From the NCBI GenBank assembly GCA_001574975.1, contig KQ965899.1:2045-42036 (forward strand): DNA of 39,992 nucleotides. Reading direction: 5' to 3'. Shown in pieces: positions 1 through 9,551 of this stretch (its first letter is position 1; every line of letters starts with the position of its first letter). A program made the position numbers and the translations under genes. The notes beneath the pieces were generated by a model, which searched no databases, had not been told where the DNA came from, and saw nothing but the letters and a program-made list of their open reading frames with translations. Origin of the DNA: Gonapodya prolifera JEL478. Lineage: Eukaryota; Monoblepharomycota; Monoblepharidomycetes; Monoblepharidales; Gonapodyaceae.

Positions 1-910
1 GCATCCTAAAGCGCTTTTCGAATAGTCCTTATCTTCATCCTACGATGGATCTGTCCAACCGTCNATGGCAATGTTCGTCCAGTCCAAACATCTCTCGCAA
101 ATCGACAGCCGAATCCATTGACCATATCACCGATTCGCCCAGGCGGGTCCAGCACTCGAAAAATGAAGTATCCACGATGCTCGGTCCGAAGTNTTGGTAC
201 CGTACGAAGGTTGCAGCGGTTCAAATCAATGGAAGGAATGCACCGGGTTGGATGTGATCACAGTCAAAGGTCAACCGCAACCCACCAGCGAGGCGCTCAA
301 GTGATATCACTCTACGGACTCAAGTTTCACCTCATCCATTGTCGTATAGGGGCGCAGAAGGGGAATCGGTTGGTGGAGCGAAGGGGTGCCAACGAGCACA
401 AGAACCGACATAACCGTCGGTCGGTATTGGCGTGTCAGAGCACCCAATACTCAGGGCCGGACGGAACACTTGCTATTCAGGCGGACAACGAACTCGTACC
501 AACCCAGTGCCGTTCTCCCGAACTGGCTGACCGGGGACGTTCGAATTCCGGGACCGCCGACGAATGCCAAACTACTACACGTAGCCTGTAAATTTCACGG
601 CACCTATGGCCTCTCTCGCGCAAGTGTGACCTTGCGACTGGCTGTTGACAACCCCTGGTGCGGGACAGTCCGACGTTTCCAAAGGCATCCGGCCAGCACG
701 CCACGGCGAACGAAAGCCTTCCGCCCACAGCGGAGCCCATGAAAACATACGAGACAATTGTGAGATTGTGGTGTGCGTGCGCGAAGGCAGCGCGGTTGCT
801 GGGTTGGAAGAATCAATTCGGGGATGGATGAAAGTGAGTGGAGCCAGAGACAACCAAAGCAAACAACATTACTACTTGAAGAGTAGTAAGACTTCAGGTA
901 GAAAATCACA
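1..910 (+). repeat. Left inverted terminal repeat (about 0.9 kb)
   Basis: This stretch is the reverse complement of the right end of the window. Bases 1-741 match without a mismatch, including the ambiguous bases at 64 and 193, which are mirrored at 39929 and 39800. From 742 inward there are scattered substitutions (742, 761, 766, 772 and one near 832) and a 9-bp length difference near 849-868. Homology ends at about 910. Internal structure includes the palindromes AAAGCGCTTT (8-17), TGTGATCACA (253-262) and AGTGATATCACT (300-311), a hairpin at 424-450, and an inner-edge hairpin at 869-889 with an 8-bp stem and 5-nt loop. ORFs are short, overlap on both strands and match no family I know, so I read it as non-coding repeat DNA. 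It may be a dispersed repeat at both contig ends or the terminus of a large element. Confidence 0.93.
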
Positions 911-1177
911 CAACGAAACTCGCCACTGGGGCATATGTAATTAAATTAGTTCTCACTTCTTTCGTTGCATCAACTTCTCAATGCAGATGTTCAGTTTCAC
1001 TATGAGCGCACATTTGTCAAATACCGTTGTCTCCAAGCCCATATTCTGCTTCCTACCATAGCGTCAAACTTGAAGTGTCTTCATGTCAACCGTACCAATC
1101 CTAATCGGTTCGGATGTAACCATTGTGCCGATTTTTCGAGATCTTCTCTCCGTTTCACCACGGAAGCTTATCTGCCA
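911..1177. other. Intergenic, upstream of the CoA synthetase
   Basis: No gene is supported here. It lies between the inner edge of the left repeat and the chosen start codon of the acyl-CoA synthetase, so it should hold that gene's promoter and 5' UTR. The reading frame of the first coding exon stays open back to an ATG at 965, so a longer N-terminus cannot be excluded. Confidence 0.5.
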
Positions 1178-3786
1178 ATGGCGCAAAATCGAGTGAGTCG
1201 AAGCCTGGGTGACCATCTTGCCGCTTCGTGTTCTCAATCACTTCGACATCAACAGATCGAGCAAGTTCGGAGGCATCTGGAACCCAATCGCACAGTTGCA
1301 TATGGTGAGCCAGACCCGCATGACTCCTGGAGAAAACACGTGCTGCAATCATCTTTTTCCGCCCAGAACTTCCGGACTCTCCAATTCTTCGTGCGATCGC
1401 TGCTTATCCGAACAGACCGTCCATCACCGCTGGAGGAAGGGAGTACTCATACGCGCGCCTAATGCGCGATAGCATGCGATTGAGGGACACCGTATGGCGA
1501 AAACACGCGGAGGTCAACGGTCTTACGCCGACTTCTGGAGCGGAAGGGTTGCGTTTCGCCGACAACGACCTCAAAGAAAGACGAGTTGCACTCCTCTTCC
1601 CACCCGGCTACGAAAACGTTGTGGCGTTTGTTGCGGCGATGGCTGCAGGTGGAGCTGTGGTGGGTGCGGTGATGATGTGTGATGGAAGCAATCTAGCTGC
1701 ACGTCTCCGAAAAAGGTTCCGCTGTCACCATCGTACCCCCAAGCGGAGCTTTCCTACTTTATATCAGACTCAGAGCCCTCTGTCTTTATCATACACACTT
1801 CTCTTGTTTCAAAGCTCTCTCCCATCCTCGAACAAATAAAGCGACAGGAGCTGCTGCCAGACGCTCAGGGCAAAGTAGCAGTGATAGAGGTTGGGGACTC
1901 CCCGAAGACTGAGGGCGATGAATTCGATGTCGTACCGCGATTTGTGGAGCTCGATGAAGGGCGAGACGCTCTGTTCATTTACACCTCAGGAACTACCGGT
2001 CGTCCTAAAGGTGCTGTTCGTGACTGGAGGACTCTGTACACGATGTCTATGTGGTGAGGTTTGAATCAACTTGTTCTTTCGCCTTATCTGACGTTCTGTG
2101 CACCTCGCAAGTATGTCGTCACTTTTTGAGACAACGCCCGATGATGTACGTTGCCTGCCCAACTTCACGCAGTTTCCACTTTCCTTCACCTCCTCCCTCA
2201 CGACTCTGCCAGAAACTCCTCCACGTTCTCCCCCTCCACCACGCAAACGGCATCGTCGTATGCCTCCTCGGCCCTCTCTCCCACTCGGCGCAGGTTGAAT
2301 TCATGCACCCCTTCACCGCCGAGTCCGTTTGGAACCGTATTGTCTCCGGGAATCCCTTACAGGGGGGCCGAAGAGATGTGACCATATTCGCGGCCGTTCC
2401 GACCATCGTGGCTAGACTGATTCGGTTCCACGAGGAGATGGCCGAGGCGAAGAAGGACGAGGCAACAAGGGCATGGAAGAACGTCAGGGTGGTTACGAGT
2501 GGCAGTGCAGCGGTACCGGATAAGTGCGTGCCAGTGGAGGGATGGGAGGTGTCACGGATGTTTGCTCACGATGTTAATCGGAATACAGTCAGTTCAACGC
2601 GTTCAAGCGGGTGACCGGCCACGAGTTGGTGGAGCGATACGGGTGAGCGGCTTTGTCTCGAATTGGTCCAAAGCGAAACTGAGAACGGCATGTGGATATA
2701 GCTCGACGGAACTCGGAGTGTGCCTGAGTGAGTGTGACCAAACCAACATCAGCCCTTTCCTATGTGTAAACAAATCGCCACAGCGAATCCATTCCGAGGC
2801 GCCAGAATACCTGGATCAGCAGGTGCGCACAAGTTCATTGCTGTTTCTGTGCCCATCACGATGACGCCACGTCCATTGTAGGTCTTCCCATCCCTGGAAT
2901 TCAGATCCGCTTGTGGGACCACGGGACTAATCAAGCGGTGCCCGAAACCGCCGTTGATGTGCCTGGAGAGATCCAAGTAAAAACGACGGCGCTGTTCAAG
3001 TACTACTGGTACGTTGGGGCTGGGAGGAGTATTTAGGTGACAAAAAAGCTCACGATGGTTCAGGAAACGTCCGGAGGCGACAGCAGAGTTCTTGCGCGAG
3101 GATGGGTGAGACGACGCTGTTATTTGTGGGGGCAATGACGGCCACGAGGCTGATCAAGTCCTTTGCGGGTGCAGATGGGTCAGAACAGGCGATGTAGCCG
3201 CGAGGATGGAAAATGGATATTATAGAATCCTCGGGAGAGAGTCGACGGACATCATCAAGGTGGGTTCAGGTTGAATCTTGTTCGCAGGTAACCACAAGGC
3301 CAAACTTGTCCTTTCGACTACTCAGACAGGCGGTTATAAAGGTATACTCTTTTTCGAGATTGTCGATACCACCCGCACATCGTTACTTTTCATCTTTTAG
3401 TGTCAGCGCTCGAGTGCGAACGAGAGGTCCTCGACTACCCGTTGGTGGAGTCATGCGCCGTCTTTGGCCTTCCTGACGACGAATATGGCGAGCGTGTTGC
3501 GCTGGCGATTGTGCCCAAGGATGATCTGTCGAGGGCTGCACAGAGCGGGGACTTGACGTTGAAGAAGTTGAGAGTGTTTTTGAAGGAAAGACTTGCAGGA
3601 TACAAGGTATGTTATCCGCCAAACTAGCGAACTCTGAGTGTCAATTCTTACATGTTCCAGGTTCCGACACGTCTATTGCTTCTCAACGAGTCTGATATGC
3701 CCAGGACTGCCCTTGGGAAGGTCCAGAAGCGTGACTTGAGGGACATTTTCAAACGAAGGATGGAACAAGTTGACACAGAAATGTGA
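1178..3786 (+). CDS. Malonyl-CoA / acyl-CoA synthetase (ACSF3-like)
   Basis: ANL-superfamily adenylating enzyme that would activate malonate or a related short acid to its CoA thioester with ATP. Fourteen exons are inferred: 1178-1304, 1367-1659, 1716-2053, 2112-2145, 2213-2523, 2589-2642, 2702-2727, 2784-2822, 2882-3008, 3064-3105, 3175-3259, 3326-3341, 3401-3606 and 3661-3786. They total 1824 nt (607 aa) with all phases consistent. Family motifs occur in order: the ATP loop YTSGTTGRPKGA, LPLHHANGIV, a SGSAAVPD core, RYGSTELG, the TGD adenylate aspartate motif, GRESTDIIKTGGYKVSALE, and the C-terminal catalytic lysine in MPRTALGKVQKRDL. The LPLHH, SGSAA and IIKTGGYKVSALE forms are those of ACSF3. 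The N-terminus is Arg-rich and acid-poor, so mitochondrial import is possible, but the first exon is the least certain part. Substrate is inferred from family only. Confidence 0.87.
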
Positions 3787-4660
3787 CATCAACAAAAGTG
3801 GGGGAAATTAACTAAGGACTTTTAAACCTAAGTCGGTAAGGTTTAGATAGATATTAGAGCTCGTAACTGATAACTCAACAGGCCTCTTCAGACCCTGTTG
3901 CATTTCAAATTCAAAAACAGTTCTTTTGTAAACTACAAATGTTCCCTTGTTTGACCGTAGCAACATTCCGGGCACCCAACTTTCCCAACCGAAAACCAGA
4001 ATCAAAACGGCCCCCTCGACCCTCCCCTCCTGTGCCCGGCGTCACCGCGAGACACACGAGGACAGACCGCACTGCGTTATCTAATGGCATGCCCAGGAGC
4101 CGATCTCCAGGACCTCGTCCATATGGGCGCCAACTGCGTGTGTTCGAGCGAGCCGCACCAGCATTTTAGTGCTGTGACTGTCCAGGCCAGTGGGAGTGGC
4201 AAGGAGCGCAACGTTCCCGGAGACGGGGTTAGAAGGACGTGGACGTGGGGACGAGGTGAGTGAATCTCCTTCTGCGCCGTTTGCGGAGCACATCGGGTCG
4301 GCCTCCACGTGGCGTGCTCTGGGAGTCTGGGCAGGACGAGGAACCAGACTGCGAACGGGACCCGCTACTGCCGTCTTCTCCTTTGAACCCCGCCTCAGGT
4401 GACATGGGTCTCCCGGTTCTTATGGCAATCATCTCAGATCTGTTCTATGTATCGATAGCATAACCTGTATCATGGCAAATAAACATCCTCTCACAATATG
4501 TTCCGTTGTGCGCGTGTTTCTCTCTCCGTAGTCGCAAAGGCGACTGGACTTCCGAACCTCCGCTTTGGGTACCCAGTGTCCATTCTCTACCCACCATTCC
4601 TCCACCCACGGAGCCGTCCTCTCCTTACCATCGACCGATCCCTTCCACTCTCACTCCTCC
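3787..4660. other. Intergenic, with a possible short ORF
   Basis: About 870 bp between the CoA synthetase and xylulokinase. An ATG at 4086 opens a reading frame of about 60 codons that runs into a donor-like GTGAGT near 4255, and another open stretch follows to about 4463. Neither resembles a family I know and no clear join links them. An AATAAA-like signal lies near 4478. Pyrimidine-rich sequence just before 4661 looks like the 5' leader of xylulokinase. Confidence 0.4.
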
Positions 4661-6765
4661 ATGCCCGCCCAACCTTCCCTCCCTCCCGATTCAGATCGCA
4701 ATCCGCGATTATACGCCGGGCTCGACCTCTCAACCCAATCACTCAAGCTCGTGGCCCTCCGTGGGTCCGACCTGACCTTGGCATGGACAGAGAGCGTCAC
4801 CTTCGACGCGGACGTTGGCGGATTCGGGTGGGTGAAGCGCCGCGAGGCGTGGGCGGGGTGGGGGTCAGGCAGAACTCCAAACCAAGTTCGTGTCATCGCT
4901 GATGGCTGTAACGTGCAAGAACGACCAACGGGGCACTGTACTCCCACGACAGACGGACGGTGACGGCTCCGACGCTAATGTTTGGTGCGTGGGTCCTTGG
5001 GAGCGGACGACGATCACTGTTTAAAGTGCTCTCCACACCATTTCTCATTCCCTGATCCTTTCCCGCCCGCGCAGTAAAAGCGGTCGACGTCTTATTCGAC
5101 CGGCTCAAATCCCGCGGCTTCCCATTAGCCTCAGTCGCCGCACTATCCTTCTCCGCGCAGCAACACGGCACCGTCTTCTGGTCCCACACGGGCACGTCGC
5201 TCCTTCCCCACCTCGACGCCTCTCACCCCCTCGCCACCCAACTCTCCGACGCGGGCGCGTTTTCCATCCCCGCGGGCCCCACATGGCAAGACACGTCCAC
5301 GACGGAGCTCTGCCGTGACATCGAGACTTTCGTGGGTGGGGCACCGCGTCTGGCCACGCTGACGGGATCCCGCGCCCACGAGCGGTTTCCCGGATCTCAG
5401 TTTGGCAAGATCGCGCGTGAGAACAGTGTCGCGTACGACGCAACCGCGCGCGTGTCCCTCCTTTCGAGCTTCCTCGCGTCGCTGTTCTTGCAAGACGTGT
5501 GCGGCGTGGACGCGGCGGAAGGGTCGGGTACGAACTTGATGGACTTGCGAGAGCGCGTGTGGGACGAGGCGTGTTTGCGCTGGGTCGTGTGGCCGCTCGT
5601 GGAGCAGGAGCAGGGCCGGGATGAGGCCAGCGCGGTCGAGGAGCTCAAGAGGAAGCTGGGCGAGGTGGTCAAGAACGGGTGGAAGCCTGTGGGAGAGATT
5701 GGGCCCTACTGGCGGGAGCGGTATGGGTTTAACGGTTAGTTGCGTCGTCCCTCTTACCCTGCTCTCCGCTCTGGTGGGCATATCTATGTTGTGCGGTTTG
5801 ACCACAAGTTCGCCGCCTTCCGTGTCCCCTCACCGCATCCCACAGTCATCCCCCTCCTCCCACCCACGGGCGACAACCCATCCACGCTGACCTCTCTTCC
5901 CCTCCCACCCGGCTTCGCCGTGCTGTCCCTAGGCACGTCGGACACGCTCTTCCTGCCCCTTCCTTACCCACCCCGCTCTTCCGCGCTGCCGACGGACGCG
6001 CACGTCATGTGCCACCCCCTCCAGCCGGCGCGGTGGGCGTTTGCGATGATGGTGTATAGGAATGGAAGTCTTGCGAGAAGGGCGGTGAGGGATAAGGTGT
6101 TGGGCGGGGGTGGCGGCGGCGGGGGGGCTGAGGCTGGAGCTAGCGCCACGTGGCGCGATTGGGACGACGCGGTCCGCGCGGCGCCGGCGGGGTTGGAAGG
6201 GCACGTGGGGTTTTACTTTCCCGAGCACGAGCTGATCCCGCCAGGGGCGCGGGGTGCATTCCGGTTTGACGCTGTCGGTGTACCTGTACGGGCTCTGCCC
6301 GACCCGCGGTGGGACTGCCGCGCGGCGCTGGAGTCGCGGTTCATGTCCATGCGGGTGCGCGTGCGGGACCTTCTTGGAGATGCGGCACCCTTGCGAGGCG
6401 TGGTAGCGGCGGGAGGCGGTGCGGGATCGATTGCGGCGCTTGAAGTGGCGTCTGCAGTGCTTGGGTGTCCCGTGTACAAATGCGACGCTGACGGGGAGGA
6501 AGATGGCGGAGCTGGAAACGAAGCGGCAGTGGGTGCGGCGATGCGGGCGCGGTTTTGGGGGGAGGTGGTGCACACCCTGGATGGTGCCGGGGAGGAGGTG
6601 GACGTGGTGGAAGCGTATGCGAAAATGTTTGAAGGGACGTCGCGACGGTTGAGGGAGGTTGTGCCCGGCCCGTCGGCGGCGGTTGCGAGGGTGTATGAGG
6701 CGATAGAGAGCAGGTTTCGCGAGGTTGAGGCTGGGCTGGAGGGGAAAGACGTTAGGTGGGAGTGA
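4661..6765 (+). CDS. Xylulokinase (FGGY family)
   Basis: Phosphorylates D-xylulose to xylulose 5-phosphate with ATP, feeding pentose catabolism into the cytosolic pentose phosphate pathway. Four exons are inferred: 4661-4827, 4920-4984, 5075-5734 and 5846-6765, giving 603 aa, close to the usual eukaryotic length. The N-terminus carries the phosphate-binding YAGLDLSTQSLK. LSFSAQQHGTVFW and the substrate-side WQDTST motif follow, then TGSRAHERF, the second-domain signature TGDNPSTL and LSLGTSDTLF, LGFYFPEHE, and a GGGAGS ATP loop near the C-terminus. These match the animal XYLB / fungal XKS order. Exon 4 has a poly-glycine insertion (around 6105-6129) absent from usual homologs, probably a surface loop. 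The next gene starts only 89 bp after the stop codon. Confidence 0.92.
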
Positions 6766-6854
6766 CGTAATAAAGAAATGGAAAAAGTCTTCGTTTCTGT
6801 GGTCGATCATCCCTGATCACTCCCCCCCTCTCCCATGTCCCCTGTTTCTCCCCC

Positions 6855-9357
6855 ATGACTGACACTGCATCCGATCTGACGTCCCTCCCGCCGCTTCCGT
6901 CTTCCAATCCGCCAGACGAGCCTGCGGGCGATCCGCGGGCGGCAGGCGACGGGGGAGGAGCAGAGGGTGCGCACAAGGACAAGACGCTGCGGGCGGAGAC
7001 GGGGCCAAAGTTGGAGATAGATCCGGCAAGACAGGAGGTTGCGTATGGCAGGAGAGCCGTGCCCAAGTTGGTGCGTAGGGCTCCGTGCGCGACGGTTGGA
7101 AGAAGCCTGGGGTTTGGGATTGGGGTTTGGCACATTCGCTGACCGACCAGAGGCGAATGCACCGCGAAGCACGCGAAGCGGACTACTTCCGCGGAGGAGG
7201 GAGCGTACGCCGCGAAGCGAGGTCGAGGGTTTGAGAACCCGCGGGTGGGATTTGGGGCTTGGGTTTGGCCAGAGCCGGGAGCGCATTTTATCGCCGGAGA
7301 CGGATGTATCGCGGAGCGTACACCGCGAAGCGAGGTCGAGGGTCTGAGAAGTCGGGGGTTTGACACGTCGGCTGACCGAGAAAGCGACACGCCTCCACCC
7401 CCAGATCTCCACCCTCTCCGACCCCTCCCCCGCCGCATCCCTCTCCGCACTCACAATCCTCTCCACCCTGCTCCACCACCCGGCCCACCTCTCGTCCGCT
7501 CTCTGCGCATCCCTCTTGCCCTCCCTGGCGCCCCTCCTCGCTTCCCCGGACCCCGCGACGCGCCTTCTTGCTGCGCGGGCCTGCGTCACGGTCTGTGGGC
7601 AGGCCGTGGGTAGGGCCGCCGTGGCGGAGGGCGCGGTCGGGGGGTTGAAGAAGCTCGCGGTCGAGGATGAGGATGGGAGTGTCAGGGAGGCAGCGTATGA
7701 GGCAGTGAGGAGAGTGAGCGGGGAGAAGCATGGTGGGTTCAGATGCGAGGTGTGGAGTGCGGAGCACGGAAGACCTAGCACCGAGGCCTAATGCCTCTAG
7801 GGGCTGACCGAGGACACGAGCGTAGCGAGTGTGTTCCCGCGAAGCGGAATGCTCCTCGCGGAGAGTGGTCGAGCCTTACCTCGAAGTGATCACCGAGGCC
7901 TAAGCGCGGAAGCGTTGACTGAAGAGTCCGCCGGAGGCGAATGATCCGCAGAGCACGGCGCACAATACTTTTGCGGTACGAGGACGAGGCCTACGCACGA
8001 AGTGATGGCCGAGGACACGAGCGCAGCGAGTGTGTCTGTCGGAGGCGAATAATCCTACGCAACGCGTGGGTATATCTCGCGGTACCATATTGAGGCCAAA
8101 CCACGAAGCGCTGACCGAGGCTGTGAAGCGAAAAATCTGCCGGAGGCAAATATTCCACGTGGAGGAATATCCCAAAATATTGAGGTGTACGTGGGAATCG
8201 CTGACCGCTTGCCCACCTTGCACCCAGGCGTCGAATCTCTCCTCCGCCACGCAATGCTGCGCCCACTTGTGTCCCGCCTTCGTACCGAAACACTCGCCGT
8301 GCAGCACCTGGCCCTTCACACCTTGTACAATATTCTCCGCACCGGCGTCCCTCCTAAACGCGCACCAACGAACCCCGGGTCCGCTCTCTCTCCCACTTCT
8401 GCTTCCCCTCAAACATTGACCGCTCCCGCAGACACCACCGACACGTCCTCACCTGACCAACTTGTCCCCGCGACGTCCACGTCCGACCCTGCACCTACTT
8501 CTGCTTTCCCTCCTGCACCCACACTCCGCCCCGACGTGATCCCCGACGACGCGCTGGACCCGGCCGTGGGGCTCGTGGCCACGCTGAGGGATTTGGCGCG
8601 GCAGGGCATGCCCGAGGTGGTCAAGGTGTGGTCGTGCAGATGTATCATGATGCTGAGGTGCGTCGTGTGTTGGCCCCGCGGTCGCTATACTTCGAATTGC
8701 ATGGATTTTTATACAACTGCCACCCGTGGGACTGACACCGTTTGGAAAACCTCCGCCCCCCACCCACTACCACCTCCAGCTTCTTCCCCGACGGAAAGCG
8801 CCTGGCCGTGAAAGAGAACCTGCTCAAACCGCTCATCGCCTTGCTGAGGGACAGGAGGTCCGAGGTGCGCGCGGCGGCGGCGGGGTCCATCATGAGGTGA
8901 GGTGGTGTCAAGTTTTGATCGTGGCAGGTTGAGCTGACGCTCAGTCCTCGCACAAACCCCATACCCCACCCCCTCCCCTTCACTGCTTTTTGACTCAATT
9001 TTATTGTAGCATCACGGTCGACGTGGAAGCCAAGAAGCAAATGGTGCGTGAGAACGCCCTCCCGCTTCTGGTCGATCTGCTCTCGGGTGCGGACCGCAAC
9101 GAGGAGGCGCTCCTGAACGCGTGCCGGTGCATTGCAAATTGCGCAGAGGATTATAGAGGGAGGTTTCAGCTCAGTAGCTGCTTGAAGAAGGTGGGTCAGG
9201 GGTTGTGGTGTGGTGCGCAGCGCTTGTGTGTGTGTTCTGACGCGTTGTTGTTACTTCTGCTGTTTGGCTATAGCTTGAAGAACTCAAGGGTCATCCCAAT
9301 ACCCAGTTGGGGGATGCGGCAAAGAGGGCGATCGAGGTGATTACGTGGAGGCCGTGA
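6855..9357 (+). CDS. Radial spoke head 14 homolog (armadillo-repeat, flagellar)
   Basis: Putative component of the axonemal radial spokes, which pass signals from the central pair to dynein arms. Six exons are inferred: 6855-7070, 7405-7732, 8228-8657, 8780-8896, 9010-9190 and 9274-9357. They sum to 1356 nt (451 aa) with all phases closing. Features shared with animal RSPH14 are the N-terminal DPARQEVAYGRRAVPKL, a run of armadillo/HEAT-type helical repeats (LLASPDPATRLLAARA, LLRDRRSEVRAAAAGS), a DGK motif before the fifth repeat and the ending AIEVITWRP. It is longer than the roughly 350-aa animal protein because of a Thr/Ser/Pro-rich insertion encoded at about 8360-8530. Introns 1 (334 nt) and 2 (495 nt) are unusually long and repeat-filled. 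Family match is by recalled sequence pattern; no search was run. Confidence 0.8.
7071..7404 (+). repeat. Repeat-filled intron 1 of the RSPH14-like gene
   Basis: A 334-nt intron starting GTGCGT and ending in a pyrimidine-rich CCCCCAG. It contains degenerate direct repeats built on a GCGAAGCG core. A copy reading CCGCGAAGCGAGGTCGAGGG lies near 7210 and an almost identical one near 7322, each followed by a TGAGAA stretch. A second motif, GGCTGACCGA with variants, occurs near 7135 and 7367. Confidence 0.7.
7733..8227 (+). repeat. Repeat-filled intron 2 of the RSPH14-like gene
   Basis: A 495-nt intron (GTGGGT to CACCCAG) made largely of degenerate GC-rich repeats. The near-palindromic unit GACACGAGCGNAGCGAGTGT appears twice, near 7813 and 8015. 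CCGGAGGCGAAT-type units appear near 7930, 8041 and 8131, and CTGACCGAGG units near 7802 and 8110. The motifs are shared with intron 1, so both introns were probably filled by the same repeat family. Confidence 0.7.
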
Positions 9358-9551
9358 GGGGATGTGGGAACGGCGGGCGGTGTGGAGATGCGTCACGATA
9401 TGAAGTTTTGATGTATTGTGTGGTCAGCGGGAAGAAGATACTCGGTTACATGGTTAGTTTCTAAAATGTTCGATTTATTTCTGTCAAATCTCAACCGCCA
9501 CAGCTTGACTTGAGAGGTTGGGGCCATGACTTGTGGAATGATTCAGCTCCG

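Noticed and set aside
1-60. Telomere at the window ends
   Set aside because: No TTAGGG/CCCTAA-type array is present at either end.
221-235. GGTTCAAATC as a pol III B box of a SINE or tRNA
   Set aside because: No matching A box at the right distance and no cloverleaf could be folded around it.
1-910. ORFs of up to 157 codons within the terminal repeat as transposon proteins
   Set aside because: They overlap on both strands, mirror each other in the two copies, and show no transposase, integrase or polymerase motifs.
5143-5805. Minus-strand ORF of 220 codons opposite xylulokinase
   Set aside because: It lies antisense to a clear FGGY kinase exon and has no domain of its own.
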